Source of the DNA: Bradyrhizobium elkanii USDA 76
Lineage (GTDB): Bacteria; Pseudomonadota; Alphaproteobacteria; Rhizobiales; Xanthobacteraceae
Assembly (NCBI RefSeq): GCF_023278185.1
Contig: NZ_CP066356.1
Span: 1,666,001-1,730,000, forward strand
Length of the DNA: 64,000 nucleotides
Direction: 5' to 3'
Part shown: in pieces, positions 1 through 9,055 of the stretch
Layout: each line of letters opens with the position of its first letter
How positions within the stretch are numbered: position 1 is the stretch's first letter
Program-made: the position numbers and the translations under genes
The notes under the pieces: generated by a model
What the model saw: the letters and a program-made list of their open reading frames with translations, nothing else
Databases searched by the model: none
Told to the model about the DNA's origin: nothing

Positions 1-609
1 TCGGGCAGGAAGGCGGCCGCCAGCGCGCGGCATCCCGACCATCCGGATCAGCGGCGCGTGAGGATCGCGCTCATCGTGCTGGTGGCGCTGCTGTTCTCCA
101 AGCAGCTCTATGTCTCGAGCCTGTCGAGCTATTACATCTTCTATCTGATCGACCGGTTCGGTGTCTCGACGCAGGCGGCACAGCTCTATCTGTTCGTCTT
201 CCTTGCCGCCAATGCCGCGGGCGCGTTCATCGGCGGGCCGCTCGGCGACCGCTTCGGCCGCAAATACGTGATCTGGTTCTCGATCCTCGGCGCGCTGCCG
301 TTCACGCTGGCGCTGCCCTATGCCGGCCTGTTCGCAAGCGCCGTGCTGACGGTGGTGATCGGCTTGATCATCTCGTCGGCGACGTCGGCGATCATCGTGT
401 TCGCGCAGGAATTGATGCCGCATCGCTTCGGCATGATCTCCGGCGTGTTCTTCGGCGTCGCGTTCGGGATCGGCGGTCTCGGCGCCGCCGTGCTCGGCAA
501 GCTCGCCGACCACACCTCGATCGCCTTCGTCTATCAGCTGTGCGCCTTCCTGCCGGCGATCGGCCTGCTCGCGGTGTTCCTGCCGAAGATGCCGAAGGCC
601 GTGCGCTGA
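1..609 (+). CDS. fsr: Fosmidomycin-resistance-type MFS exporter, C-terminal part
   Basis: The frame is open from the left edge, so the N-terminal half of the gene lies outside the window; about 202 codons remain. The visible protein is strongly hydrophobic, with about six membrane segments. A loop reading GDRFGRK matches the second copy of the major-facilitator signature found between helices 8 and 9. The end (ADHTSIAFVYQLCAFLP, then a short basic tail) resembles the Fsr subfamily of proton-driven drug exporters closely. Fsr proteins sit in the inner membrane and export fosmidomycin; the natural substrate here is unknown. The missing half prevents a check of the full 12-helix topology. Confidence 0.75.
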   Translation, partial: SGRKAAASARHPDHPDQRRVRIALIVLVALLFSKQLYVSSLSSYYIFYLIDRFGVSTQAAQLYLFVFLAANAAGAFIGGPLGDRFGRKYVIWFSILGALPFTLALPYAGLFASAVLTVVIGLIISSATSAIIVFAQELMPHRFGMISGVFFGVAFGIGGLGAAVLGKLADHTSIAFVYQLCAFLPAIGLLAVFLPKMPKAVR

Positions 610-910
610 ACGCTCGGCCGCAGACGCGACGCCCGCGTTAAGCATTCGCTAATACACGCGGCTTGCGTGCGCTGCGAACGGCGCGCATGCGTCAACGCTT
701 CATTAGCACTTGTGGCGAGATCGCGATGTTTCGCCGCTTCCTGCGCCATTTTAATGGACCCATAAGCGACAGCCGCAGAAAAAGGTGAGAGAAAATCAAC
801 CTTAAAAATTAGGGTTAAGTGCCGCTTAAACATTTCCTGCCATCGTCCGGCCGTGAGTTTCAGACGTGGGGCTTTCGTGTCGCCTCACTTGGCCCAAAAG
901 GACGAAGCCA
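610..910. other. Intergenic region upstream of an outer-membrane protein gene
   Basis: About 300 bp without a convincing gene. It is more A+T-rich than its surroundings from about 755 to 835, with TTAA-containing stretches suited to a promoter for the porin-like gene at 911. A Shine-Dalgarno-like AAAAGGA lies at about 895-901. No clear -35/-10 pair could be fixed. Confidence 0.4.
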
Positions 911-1759
911 ATGCGTAGCGTAAAGACCCTGATTGCCGCCGGTGCGGCATCTCTGTTGTCCTCGGCGGCGTTCGCTGCCGACATGCCCATCATGCCGCCA
1001 CCTCCGATGGCGTATGCTCCTCCGCCGGTCCAGGATTTCGGCGGCTGGTATCTGCGCGGCGACATCGGCATGACCAACACCCAGGCCAAGCTGCACGTCA
1101 ACGCCTACGACACACTGCCGGCCGGCACCGCCTTCAACCAGTTTGGCCACGGCTTCGACGGCGGTGTGCTCTACGGCATCGGCGTCGGCTATCAGTTCAA
1201 CAGCTGGTTCCGCGCCGACATCACCGGTGAGTATCGCTCGAAGGTAAGCTTCAACGGCACCGATTTCTTCACGTTCCCCGGGCCCAGCCCGCTGAGCGAC
1301 GCCTATCATGGCGGCATCCAGAGCTGGGTCGGCCTCGTCAACGTCTACGCCGATCTCGGCACCTGGGGCTGTTTGACGCCGTTCATCGGTGCCGGTGTCG
1401 GTGCCGCGACGCTCAAGACCTCGGCCTTCTCCGACGTCGCGACGTTCCCGAGCGGGTCGGGCCTCACCAGCTCCTTCATCGCCGATGGCGCCACCAAGAC
1501 CAACTTCGCCTGGGCGCTGCATGCCGGTGTCGCCTACAAGGTCACCAACAACTTCACGGTTGAACTGGCCTATCGCTACCTCGATATGGGCACTGCCGGC
1601 CACGGCCAGGGTCACTTCTTCGACGGCACGCCGGCCGGTCCCTCGAGCTTCCAGTTCCGCGACATCACCTCGCAGGACGTGAAGCTCGGTGTACGCATGG
1701 CCTTGCCGTGCTGCGACGTGCCGCCCCCGCCGCCGCCCCCGCTGATCCGCAAGGGTTAA
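911..1759 (+). CDS. Outer-membrane beta-barrel protein with proline-rich tail
   Basis: A 282-residue protein begins with a clean Sec signal peptide (MRSVKTLIAAGAASLLSSAA, cleavage after AFA). A short proline-rich linker (MPPPPMAYAPPPV) follows, then alternating amphipathic beta strands with many aromatic and glycine residues, such as WYLRGDIG, GVGYQFNSWF and VELAYRYLDMG. This is the layout of small 8-stranded surface barrels of the Omp25/Omp31/OmpA-like type in Rhizobiales. The start at 911 is preferred over an upstream in-frame ATG because only it places the signal peptide at the N-terminus. The last residues (PPPPPPPLIRKG) end in lysine and glycine rather than the aromatic residue usual for barrels. 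A strong terminator follows directly. The exact role (structural or porin) is unknown. Confidence 0.8.
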   Translation: MRSVKTLIAAGAASLLSSAAFAADMPIMPPPPMAYAPPPVQDFGGWYLRGDIGMTNTQAKLHVNAYDTLPAGTAFNQFGHGFDGGVLYGIGVGYQFNSWFRADITGEYRSKVSFNGTDFFTFPGPSPLSDAYHGGIQSWVGLVNVYADLGTWGCLTPFIGAGVGAATLKTSAFSDVATFPSGSGLTSSFIADGATKTNFAWALHAGVAYKVTNNFTVELAYRYLDMGTAGHGQGHFFDGTPAGPSSFQFRDITSQDVKLGVRMALPCCDVPPPPPPPLIRKG

Positions 1760-1786
1760 TTTCCAGCCTTCACGGTTAACGATTGC

Positions 1787-1820
1787 AACGGCGCGGGACC
1801 ATCCCGCGCCGTTTTTCTTT
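1787..1820 (+). terminator. Rho-independent terminator after the beta-barrel gene
   Basis: A perfect 12-bp stem (AACGGCGCGGGA pairing with TCCCGCGCCGTT) closes a 3-nt loop and is followed by five T residues. It lies 27 bp after the stop codon at 1759. Confidence 0.9.
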
Positions 1821-1960
1821 GCCGCGTCATGTCGCGAACCTTGCCGCGCCATGTGCGCACTTCTGCAACTTGTGTGCTCGAAAACGGGCGGCGACAACGA
1901 TTGGTTAAGGTTAACAGGCGATGATCAACGCGACATAGGTGCGGTGGATGGAGCGTTGCA

Positions 1961-2845
1961 ATGCGTAGGTTGGTGCTGGCAGCGATGATGATTGGAACGG
2001 TGACCGGCGCGCAGGCTGCCGACCTGCCGGACTTTCCGATCCTGCGCGGCTCCTATGTCGATGCACCGAGCAGGAGCGGGAACTGGGAAGGATGGTACGT
2101 CGGCGGCCAGATCGGCTATACCTCCGGCGACATCGATTTCAGCCACGCGCCAAGCGCGATGACCTCCTTCATGCTGCGCGAGAGCGTTCTGGCCGACCCG
2201 GTTTCGGGCTGGGCCCTGCTGCCGAAGAACCATGCGCAGAGCAACGGATTCGGCGCATTCGTCGGCCGCAACTGGCAATGGGACGACGTCGTGCTCGGCG
2301 TCGAGGCCAACTACAATTACCTGAACGGCCTCGAGAGTTCGGCGGGCGACTCGATGACGCGGCAGATCGTGAATCCCAAGGGCGAGACTCCTCCGAGCGG
2401 GCACACCTACACCTACAACACCACGTTGTCGGGTAGCGCCGCCTTGCAGGTCAAGGATGTCACGACCTTCCGCGGACGTGCCGGATGGGCGGCAGGCAAT
2501 TTCCTGCCTTACATGTTCGGCGGTGTTGCGGTGGGACGCATGTCGGTGTCACGTTCGGCGACGGTGTCGTTTGACAAGTACGATGCCTGGGCCGAGACCC
2601 AGACGGTCGGCAACAACACCGTTACAATTCAGCATAACGACTACCTGGGCTCAGGCAGCGCCGCCCAGACGGAGCAGCGGGTGAACAACTATGCGATCGG
2701 CTGGACCGCGGGCCTCGGGCTTGAATATTGCGTGGTCGGCGGGTTGTTTCTCCGCGGCGAGTGGGAATATGTGCGCTTCGCGGCGGTCAAGAATATCGCC
2801 GTCGACATGAACAGCTTCCGGGTCGGCGCCGGCTACAAGTTCTGA
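1961..2845 (+). CDS. Outer-membrane beta-barrel protein, Omp31-like
   Basis: A 294-residue exported protein. It has a short signal peptide (MRRLVLAAMMIGTVTGAQA, then ADLP), a GNWEGWYVGGQIGY opening strand typical of the Omp31/Omp25 porin-like family, repeated amphipathic strands, and a C-terminal strand ending FRVGAGYKF with the terminal phenylalanine expected for BAM-dependent insertion. It follows the previous barrel gene but is separated from it by a terminator, so it has its own promoter. The family contributes to outer-membrane integrity and surface antigenicity in Brucella and rhizobia; the substrate or function here is not visible. The two barrels share only the general fold and are not recent duplicates. 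Confidence 0.8.
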   Translation: MRRLVLAAMMIGTVTGAQAADLPDFPILRGSYVDAPSRSGNWEGWYVGGQIGYTSGDIDFSHAPSAMTSFMLRESVLADPVSGWALLPKNHAQSNGFGAFVGRNWQWDDVVLGVEANYNYLNGLESSAGDSMTRQIVNPKGETPPSGHTYTYNTTLSGSAALQVKDVTTFRGRAGWAAGNFLPYMFGGVAVGRMSVSRSATVSFDKYDAWAETQTVGNNTVTIQHNDYLGSGSAAQTEQRVNNYAIGWTAGLGLEYCVVGGLFLRGEWEYVRFAAVKNIAVDMNSFRVGAGYKF

Positions 2846-2926
2846 TCGCCGCTGCCATAGCCGGCGACGGTTGACAGACCGGGGAGCGGCTGCTGCTCTG
2901 TCGCCTCACGGTCGGAGCAATCTCAC

Positions 2927-4006
2927 ATGAAAATCTACGGCGACGCCAATTCAGGCAACTGCCTGAAGGTGAAGTGGGTGTGCGACAGGCTGGCGCTGCC
3001 GTACACATGGGTCGAGATCGACACCATGAAGGGCGGCAGCCGGACCGCGGAATTCCTCAAGCGAAACGGCTGGGGCCAGGTGCCGACGGTGGAGCTGGAT
3101 GACGGCCGCACGCTGGCGCAATCCAACGCCATCATTCGCTACCTCGCGCGCGGCAGCGACCTGATCCCGAGCGATCCCTATCGCGCGGCGCAGATGGATG
3201 CCTGGATGTTCTGGGAGCAGAACAGCCACGAGCCTTATGTGGCCGTCTGCCGCTTTCAGGCCGTGTATCTCGGCAAGGCCATCTCGGAGATCGATCCGAA
3301 CCTCGTCAAGCGCGGCTATGTCGCGCTCGATCATCTGGAGCGGCATCTGGCGGGCACGCAATTTCTGGTCGGAGACGCGTTCTCGCTCGCCGACGTCTCG
3401 CTGCTCGCTTATACCCGTGTCGCGGAGGATGGCGGCCTCGAACTCGCGCGCTATCCCGCGATCCGTCGCTGGATCGCCGACGCCGAGCGCGTGCTCGCGC
3501 TGCCGCCGGTCCGCTGGCCTCAGGTAAATGCCGCCATGACTGAAGCTTCATCCATCACGATCCGCCGCGCCCGCCGCGAAGACGTCGCCGCCATCGTCGG
3601 CATGCTTGCGGACGATCCGCTCGGCAGTGCGCGCGAGCGGATCGAAGACCCGTTGCCGCAAAGCTATTACGAGGCCTTCGCGCGGGTCGAGCGCGATCCC
3701 AACCTGCAACTCGTCGTCGCCGTCGACGGGGAGGGCGTCGTCGTCGGCTGTCTGCAGCTCGCGGTTCTGCCGGGCATCAGCTCGCAGGGCGGCTCGCGCG
3801 GCCTGCTCGAGGACGTTCGCGTTGCAAAGCATTGCCGCAGCCGCGGCATCGGCGAGAAGCTCGTGCAATGGGCGGTCACGGAGGCGCGCGCGCGAGGCTG
3901 CATGCTCGTCGAATTGCTGACGCATCAGACGCGGGTCGATGCGCAACGATTCTATGAACGGCTTGGGTTCGCACGCAGCCATGTCGGGATGACGATTCGA
4001 TTTTGA
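2927..4006 (+). CDS. Fusion of glutathione S-transferase and GNAT acetyltransferase
   Basis: One uninterrupted 359-codon frame carries two domains. Residues 1-75 are a thioredoxin-fold GST N-domain (MKIYGDANSGNCLKVKW; QVPTVELDDG with cis-proline; QSNAIIRYLA). Residues about 85-195 are an alpha-helical GST C-domain with FSLADVSLLAY. Residue 204 is a methionine (codon at 3536) that begins a complete GNAT module. It includes VVGCLQLAVLP and the acetyl-CoA loop in LLEDVRVAKHCRSRGIGEKL, and ends YERLGFARSHVGMTIRF. GSTs conjugate or isomerise using glutathione; GNATs acetylate amines using acetyl-CoA. The joint looks like loss of a stop codon between two adjacent genes. Internal initiation at 3536 could still give a free GNAT. 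Substrates are unknown. Confidence 0.8.
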   Translation: MKIYGDANSGNCLKVKWVCDRLALPYTWVEIDTMKGGSRTAEFLKRNGWGQVPTVELDDGRTLAQSNAIIRYLARGSDLIPSDPYRAAQMDAWMFWEQNSHEPYVAVCRFQAVYLGKAISEIDPNLVKRGYVALDHLERHLAGTQFLVGDAFSLADVSLLAYTRVAEDGGLELARYPAIRRWIADAERVLALPPVRWPQVNAAMTEASSITIRRARREDVAAIVGMLADDPLGSARERIEDPLPQSYYEAFARVERDPNLQLVVAVDGEGVVVGCLQLAVLPGISSQGGSRGLLEDVRVAKHCRSRGIGEKLVQWAVTEARARGCMLVELLTHQTRVDAQRFYERLGFARSHVGMTIRF

Positions 4007-4176
4007 AAACGCGCGCGGGAAGGTTGTGCCATCTACCGGGGCAATGCCTGCGGCAGCCGTTGCTCTGCGATCCGGTTAACAGGCGATAAACTAAGCTGGC
4101 CTCCGTGATTTTACGGGTCGGAACGAGTCCGCTATGTCGGACGTCTCCCACGGGGCGCTGGCAACTGGGGATTGGA

Positions 4177-4389
4177 ATGTCGGATTATTCGATCGTGCGG
4201 GTCGGCAACGAGTATATCGTGCAGGTCGGCGAGAAGAGTATTTTGAAAGTATCGAGCCGGCGCAGGGCAGTTAAGATCATGACTCTGGCGGCAGATTTGC
4301 TCGATCAGGAGACGATCCAGCAGGTCGAGGATGCCCCATCAATCAGCCGTGATGCCCGGATCGTTCCAGACGAGTCCGAACTTTCTTGA
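4177..4389 (+). CDS. Small hypothetical protein, 70 aa
   Basis: The frame starts MSDYSIVRVGNEYIVQVGE with a GGGGATTGG purine tract just upstream of ATG 4177. The protein is short and charged. It has a beta-rich N-terminal half (IVRVGNEYIVQVGEKSILKV), a helical middle (RRAVKIMTLAADLLD) and an acidic tail. It has no signal peptide, membrane segment or recognisable domain. It lies just before the serC leader on the same strand, so it may use an upstream promoter and read towards serC. Its function is unknown. Confidence 0.6.
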   Translation: MSDYSIVRVGNEYIVQVGEKSILKVSSRRRAVKIMTLAADLLDQETIQQVEDAPSISRDARIVPDESELS

Positions 4390-4412
4390 CGTTTGGGTAC
4401 CTTTCCACTATC

Positions 4413-4445
4413 CCCGACCGCGGGAAACCTCTCCCCACCGAGAGG
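4413..4445 (+). promoter_or_regulatory. Tandem-hairpin serC leader (serC RNA motif candidate)
   Basis: Two adjacent hairpins lie 22 bp before the serC start. CCCG/CGGG closes ACCG (4413-4424), then AAA, then CCTCTC/GAGAGG closes CCCACC (4428-4445). Position, order and alphaproteobacterial context match my recollection of the serC RNA motif described upstream of serC-serA operons. A promoter-like CTTGAC-N17-CTATCC occurs at 4385-4413. If used, it would start transcription inside the first hairpin, so the palindromes might instead act as DNA operators. The ligand is unknown. Confidence 0.55.
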
Positions 4446-4467
4446 CAGCTATCTGGAAGGGTAGACT

Positions 4468-5640
4468 ATGATTGCAGCGAAGCCCGCTTCGCGGCCTGAA
4501 GTGCCGCATTTTTCCTCCGGCCCCTGTGCCAAGCGCCCCGGCTGGAACCCCAACAACCTCAAGGACGCCGCCCTCGGCCGCTCGCATCGCGCGAAAGTCG
4601 GCAAGGCCAAGCTCAAGCTCGCGATCGAACTGACGCGCGAGGTGCTTGAGGTGCCTGCCGATTACAAGATCGGCATCGTGCCGGCGTCGGATACCGGCGC
4701 GGTCGAGATGGCGTTGTGGTCGCTGCTCGGCGCGCGGCCCGTCACCACGCTCGCCTGGGAATCCTTCGGCGAGGGCTGGGTCAGCGATATCGTCAAGGAA
4801 TTGAAGCTGAAGGACGTCACCAAGCTCAACGCGGCTTATGGTGAAATCCCCGATCTCTCCAAGGTCGATCCGAAGTCGGATATCGTCTTCACCTGGAACG
4901 GCACCACCTCGGGTGTGCGCGTGCCGAACGCCGACTGGATCAGCGCGGATCGCGAAGGCCTGACGATTTGCGACGCGACCTCGGCCGCCTTCGCGCAGCC
5001 GCTCGATTTCGCCAAGCTCGATGTCGTCACCTTCTCCTGGCAGAAGGCGCTCGGCGGTGAAGCCGCACACGGCATGCTGATCCTGTCGCCGCGCGCGGTG
5101 GAACGGCTCGAGACCTACAAGCCGGCCTGGCCGCTGCCGAAGATCTTCCGCCTCACCAAGGGCGGCAAGCTCAACCAGGGCATCTTCGAAGGCGAGACCA
5201 TCAACACGCCGTCGATGCTCTGCGTCGAGGACTATCTCGATGCGTTGAACTGGGCGAAGTCGATCGGCGGCCTGAAGGCGCTGATCGCCCGCGCCGACGC
5301 CAACACCAAGGCGCTCGCCGACTGGAAGGCGCGGACGCCGTGGATCGACTTCCTGGCCAAGGATCCCGCGATCCGCTCCAACACCTCGGTGTGCCTGAAG
5401 TTCACCGACCCCGCGATCACTTCGCTTCCATCCGACGCACAGGCCGACTTCTGCAAGAAGCTGGTCGCGCTGGTGGAGAAGGAGAACGCCGGCTTCGACT
5501 TCGCGTATTACCGCGACGCGCCGGCCGGTTTGCGGATCTGGTGCGGCGCCACCGTCGAAGCCAAGGATGTCGAGCTGCTGACGCAGTGGATCGACTGGGC
5601 CTTCGCCGAGACCAAGGCAGCGTTGCCCAAGGCGGCATAA
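4468..5640 (+). CDS. serC: Phosphoserine aminotransferase SerC
   Basis: A 390-residue PLP enzyme that converts 3-phosphohydroxypyruvate and glutamate to phosphoserine and 2-oxoglutarate, the second step of serine synthesis (it can also serve pyridoxal synthesis). Seen: the [14 protein letters not shown] opening, [35 protein letters not shown], the ICDATSAAF segment that contacts PLP, and the Schiff-base lysine K193 in SWQKALGGE. The sequence type is the longer class-V aminotransferase variant common in alphaproteobacteria. Length is normal. A GGAAGG ribosome-binding site lies 7 nt before ATG 4468. serA follows after a palindromic repeat, and a hairpin leader precedes the gene. Confidence 0.95.
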   Translation: MIAAKPASRPEVPHFSSGPCAKRPGWNPNNLKDAALGRSHRAKVGKAKLKLAIELTREVLEVPADYKIGIVPASDTGAVEMALWSLLGARPVTTLAWESFGEGWVSDIVKELKLKDVTKLNAAYGEIPDLSKVDPKSDIVFTWNGTTSGVRVPNADWISADREGLTICDATSAAFAQPLDFAKLDVVTFSWQKALGGEAAHGMLILSPRAVERLETYKPAWPLPKIFRLTKGGKLNQGIFEGETINTPSMLCVEDYLDALNWAKSIGGLKALIARADANTKALADWKARTPWIDFLAKDPAIRSNTSVCLKFTDPAITSLPSDAQADFCKKLVALVEKENAGFDFAYYRDAPAGLRIWCGATVEAKDVELLTQWIDWAFAETKAALPKAA

Positions 5641-5654
5641 GTTTTCTGTTGTCA

Positions 5655-5780
5655 CCTCTCCCCGTTCTTCCGGGGAGAGGTCGGATCGCGCAGCGATCCG
5701 GGTGAGGGGCCCTCTCGGCTTGTTCCTCGCCCGTGGCTGCCCCTCACCCCAACCCTCTGCCCGCAAGAGCGGGGAGAGGG
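5655..5780. repeat. Palindromic intergenic repeat, family A (serC-serA)
   Basis: The repeat opens with CCTCTCCCC and closes with GGGGAGAGG, with nested GGATCGC/GCGATCC and CACCC/GGGTG arms. The same architecture recurs at 7478, 37033, 39463, 40980 and 50839. It would fold into a long RNA stem between serC and serA. Confidence 0.85.
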
Positions 5781-5850
5781 AGAAGTGATCAGAGACTTCA
5801 CCACATCGGTCCAGGAGACCCGCCCGCCGCAGGGCAAAGGAACAATCGAG

Positions 5851-7440
5851 ATGACAAAACCCAAAGTTCTGATTTCCGACGCGCTGTCTCCCGCCGCCGT
5901 GCAGATCTTCAAGGATCGCGGCGTCGAGGTCGACTTCCAGCCCAACCTCGGCAAGGACAAGGAAAAGCTCGCCGAGATCATCGGCAATTACGACGGCCTC
6001 GCGATCCGCTCGGCCACCAAGGCGACCGCCAAGCTCATCGAGAAGGCGACCAGGCTGAAGGTGATCGGCCGCGCCGGCATCGGCGTCGACAATGTCGAGA
6101 TTCCGGCCGCGACCGCCAAGGGCATCATCGTGATGAACACGCCGTTCGGCAATTCGATCACGACCGCCGAGCATGCCATCACCCTGATGCTGGCGCTGGC
6201 GCGAGAGATCCCGCAGGCCGACGCCTCGACCCAGGCCGGCAAGTGGGAGAAGAACCGCTTCATGGGCGTCGAGATCACCGCCAAGACCCTCGGCGTGATC
6301 GGCTGCGGCAATATCGGCACGATCGTCGCCGACCGCGCGCTCGGCCTGCGCATGAAGGTGATCGCGTTCGATCCGTTCCTGTCGCCGGAGCGTGCCAAGG
6401 ACATCGGCGTCGAGAAGGTCGAGCTCGACGATCTCTTGAAGCGCGCCGACTTCATCACGCTGCACACGCCGCTGACCGAGAAGACCCGCAACGTGATCGA
6501 TGCGGCCGCGATCGCCAAGATGAAGAAGGGCGTGCGCATCATCAACTGCGCGCGCGGCGGCCTGGTCGACGAGCAGGCGCTGGTCGACGCGCTGAACTCC
6601 AAGCACGTCGCGGGCGCCGCCTTCGACGTGTTCGTCGAGGAGCCGGCGACCTCGAACGTGCTGTTCGGCCATCCCAACGTGATCTGCACTCCGCATCTCG
6701 GCGCCTCCACCACCGAAGCGCAGGAAAACGTCGCGCTGCAGGTCGCCGAGCAGATGTCGGACTATCTGCTGTCGGGCGCGATCTCCAACGCGGTCAACTT
6801 CCCTTCGATCACCGCGGAAGAGGCGCCGAAGCTGAAGCCGTTCATCGAGCTCGCCGAAAAACTCGGCTCGTTCGCCGGCCAGCTCACCGAGAGCGGCATC
6901 CTCAAGACAGAGATCACCTACGAGGGCCACGTCGCCGAGATGAAGATCAAGGCGATCACCTCGGCGGTGCTATCGGGCCTGCTGCGGCCCATGCTGGGCG
7001 AGATCAACGTCGTCTCGGCGCCGGTCGTCGCCAAGGAGCGCGGCATGGTGGTCGACGAGGTCGTCCGCGCTGCGCAGAGCGACTATGAAAGCCTGATCAC
7101 GGTCACCGTCACCACCGAGCGTCAGGAGCGTTCGGTGTCCGGCACCGTCTACGCCGACGGCAAGCCGCGTCTCGTCGACATCAAGGGCATCCGCGTCGAC
7201 GCCGAGTTCGGCAAGTCGATGATCTATGTGACCAACGAGGACAAGCCGGGTTTCATCGGCGCATTCGCGAGCCTCTTGGGTGATGCGAAAATCAATATCG
7301 CGACCTTCCATCTCGGCCGCGTCAAGCAAGGCGGCGACGCCATTGCGCTGGTCGAGGTCGACGGCGCGGTGCCGCCGGAGCTGCTCGCCAAGGTGCAGAC
7401 GCTGCCGCAGGTGAAGCAGGCCAAGGCGCTGACGTTCTAG
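5851..7440 (+). CDS. serA: D-3-phosphoglycerate dehydrogenase SerA
   Basis: A 529-residue NAD-dependent dehydrogenase that oxidises 3-phosphoglycerate, the entry step of serine synthesis. Domains in order: catalytic domain split around a Rossmann fold (GVIGCGNIGTIVA at about residue 149), the active-site ARGG arginine, the FVEEPA glutamate and the TPHLGAST histidine. These are followed by the intervening domain (about 315-450) and a C-terminal ACT domain (MIYVTNEDKPGFIGAFASLL) that binds serine in related long forms. Feedback inhibition is therefore likely. The start at 5851 (MTKPKVLISDALS) has AAAGGA upstream and gives the usual length; in-frame upstream codons run into the repeat. It is probably cotranscribed with serC. 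Confidence 0.95.
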   Translation: MTKPKVLISDALSPAAVQIFKDRGVEVDFQPNLGKDKEKLAEIIGNYDGLAIRSATKATAKLIEKATRLKVIGRAGIGVDNVEIPAATAKGIIVMNTPFGNSITTAEHAITLMLALAREIPQADASTQAGKWEKNRFMGVEITAKTLGVIGCGNIGTIVADRALGLRMKVIAFDPFLSPERAKDIGVEKVELDDLLKRADFITLHTPLTEKTRNVIDAAAIAKMKKGVRIINCARGGLVDEQALVDALNSKHVAGAAFDVFVEEPATSNVLFGHPNVICTPHLGASTTEAQENVALQVAEQMSDYLLSGAISNAVNFPSITAEEAPKLKPFIELAEKLGSFAGQLTESGILKTEITYEGHVAEMKIKAITSAVLSGLLRPMLGEINVVSAPVVAKERGMVVDEVVRAAQSDYESLITVTVTTERQERSVSGTVYADGKPRLVDIKGIRVDAEFGKSMIYVTNEDKPGFIGAFASLLGDAKINIATFHLGRVKQGGDAIALVEVDGAVPPELLAKVQTLPQVKQAKALTF

Positions 7441-7477
7441 TTCTTGCGATCGGCGGTTTGCCCGCACACTCGCTTTA

Positions 7478-7604
7478 CCTCTCCCGCTTGCGGGGGAGGT
7501 CGGATCGCATCGATAGATGCGATCCGGGTGGGGGCTCTCTCCTCACGAAGACTCTTGATTGCGGAAATACCCCCACCCCAGCCCTCCCCCGCAAGCGGGA
7601 GAGG
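7478..7604. repeat. Palindromic intergenic repeat, family A (after serA)
   Basis: Two perfect 22-bp inverted arms (7478-7499 and 7583-7604, beginning CCTCTCCCGCTTGCGG) enclose inner arms including GGATCGCAT/ATGCGATCC and a GGTGGGGG/CCCCCACC pair. It has the same design as the repeat between serC and serA. The stretch from 7605 to 7790 beyond it shows nothing else recognisable. Confidence 0.85.
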
Positions 7605-7805
7605 GGGCAAAGCGAGCTCTTGGTTATCACCTGATCTCGCTCAAGCACGTCCAAATTCCGATCTGCGGAACATGACGCCGTCTCCGGTCGCGGAGGCGGC
7701 GTTTGTCGTTCCGGGACGTCCGGTATTGCTGTTGCGCCCGACGAAAAATGTGTACGAACGGGCCACGACGCGCCACAATGACCGTCATCTCAGAGGGAGA
7801 AAACA

Positions 7806-8978
7806 ATGCGTGAAGCTGTAATCGTTTCCTACGCGCGCACAGGCCTGGCGAAGTCCGGCCGTGGCGGATTCAACATCACCCCGCCGATGTCGCTCGCCGC
7901 GCACGCCATCAAGCACGCGGTCGACCGCGCCGGTGTCGACAAGGAATATGTCGAGGATTGCTATCTCGGCAATTGCGCGCATGGCGCGCCGAACATCGGC
8001 CGCCAGGCGGCGCTGCTCGCGGGCCTGCCGAAGTCGACCGCCGGCGTCTCCGTGAACCGCTTCTGCTCGTCGGGCCTGCAGACCATCGCGATGGCCGCCA
8101 ACTCGATCCGTTCCGACGGTTCCGATTGCATCGTCGCCGGCGGCGTCGAGAGCATCTCGATTCCCGGCGGCGGCTCGCCGAAGGAATCGATCGATCCCGA
8201 GCTGCTCAAGACCGCGCCCGACATCTTCATGGCGATGATCGATACCGCCGATATCGTCGCCGAGCGCTACAAGCTCAGCCGCGAATACCAGGACGAGTAT
8301 TCGCTGGAGTCGCAGCGCCGCATGGCGGCCGCGCAGCAGGCCAACAAGTTCAAGGACGAAATCGTCCCGATGAAGACCAAGATGAAGGTGGTCGACAAGG
8401 CGACCAAGGCCGAGTCGATCGTCGACTACGTGGTCGATCGCGACGAGTGCAACCGCCCCGAGACCACGCTGGAGGGCCTCGCCAAGCTCGAGCCGGTCAA
8501 GGGCCCGGGCAAGTTCGTCACCGCCGGCAATGCCAGCCAGCTCTCCGACGGCGCCGCCGCCGTGGTGCTGATGGAAGCCAAGGACGCCGAGAAGCGCGGC
8601 CTCAACCCGCTCGGCCGCTTCGTGGCCTGGGCCTCGGCCGGCTGCGAGCCCGACGAGATGGGCATCGGCCCGGTCTTTGCCGTGCCGAAGCTGCTCAAGC
8701 GCCATGGCCTGAAGATCGACGACATCGATCTCTGGGAGCTCAACGAGGCGTTCGCCAGCCAGTGCCTCTATTCGCGCGACCAGCTCGGCATCGATCCCGA
8801 GAAGTATAACGTCAATGGCGGCTCGATCGCGATCGGCCATCCCTTCGGCATGACCGGCGCCCGGCTCACCGGCCACCTGCTGCAGGAAGGCCGTCGCCGC
8901 AAGGCCAAGTGGGGCGTCGTGACCATGTGCATCGGCGGCGGCCAGGGCGGCGCCGGCCTGTTCGAGATCTACAGCTGA
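7806..8978 (+). CDS. Acetyl-CoA C-acyltransferase (thiolase)
   Basis: A 390-residue thiolase. It reversibly cleaves or forms 3-ketoacyl-CoA in fatty-acid beta-oxidation or acetoacetyl-CoA metabolism. Seen: the nucleophilic cysteine C87 in [10 protein letters not shown], the NEAFASQ loop, H345 in [16 protein letters not shown], and the acid/base cysteine C375 in [13 protein letters not shown]. These are all the residues required for activity. Length is standard. A GAGGGAGAA ribosome-binding site lies just before ATG 7806. It appears to be a single-gene unit closed by a strong terminator at 9009. The acyl-chain preference cannot be read from the sequence; FadA-like or FadI-like long-chain types are as likely as a phaA type. 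Confidence 0.9.
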   Translation: MREAVIVSYARTGLAKSGRGGFNITPPMSLAAHAIKHAVDRAGVDKEYVEDCYLGNCAHGAPNIGRQAALLAGLPKSTAGVSVNRFCSSGLQTIAMAANSIRSDGSDCIVAGGVESISIPGGGSPKESIDPELLKTAPDIFMAMIDTADIVAERYKLSREYQDEYSLESQRRMAAAQQANKFKDEIVPMKTKMKVVDKATKAESIVDYVVDRDECNRPETTLEGLAKLEPVKGPGKFVTAGNASQLSDGAAAVVLMEAKDAEKRGLNPLGRFVAWASAGCEPDEMGIGPVFAVPKLLKRHGLKIDDIDLWELNEAFASQCLYSRDQLGIDPEKYNVNGGSIAIGHPFGMTGARLTGHLLQEGRRRKAKWGVVTMCIGGGQGGAGLFEIYS

Positions 8979-9008
8979 GCGCAACTCGGCTGACCGCTCA
9001 GGATTTGC

Positions 9009-9041
9009 AGCACGGCGCCTCAAGGGCGCCGTGCTTTTTTC
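9009..9041 (+). terminator. Rho-independent terminator after the thiolase gene
   Basis: An 11-bp perfect stem (AGCACGGCGCC with GGCGCCGTGCT) and a 5-nt loop are followed by six T residues, 30 bp after the thiolase stop codon. Confidence 0.9.
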
Positions 9042-9055
9042 GTACTCTCTCCCGC

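Noticed and set aside
4408..6930. Very long open frame (840 codons) on the minus strand opposite serC-serA
   Set aside because: It is a shadow caused by high GC at third positions; its translation is rich in Arg, Gly, Asp and Leu with no domains, and the opposite strand carries two unmistakable enzymes.
5733..7088. Plus-strand open frame of 451 codons overlapping serA
   Set aside because: It lies in another frame of serA, is extremely arginine-rich and has no ribosome-binding site or domain.
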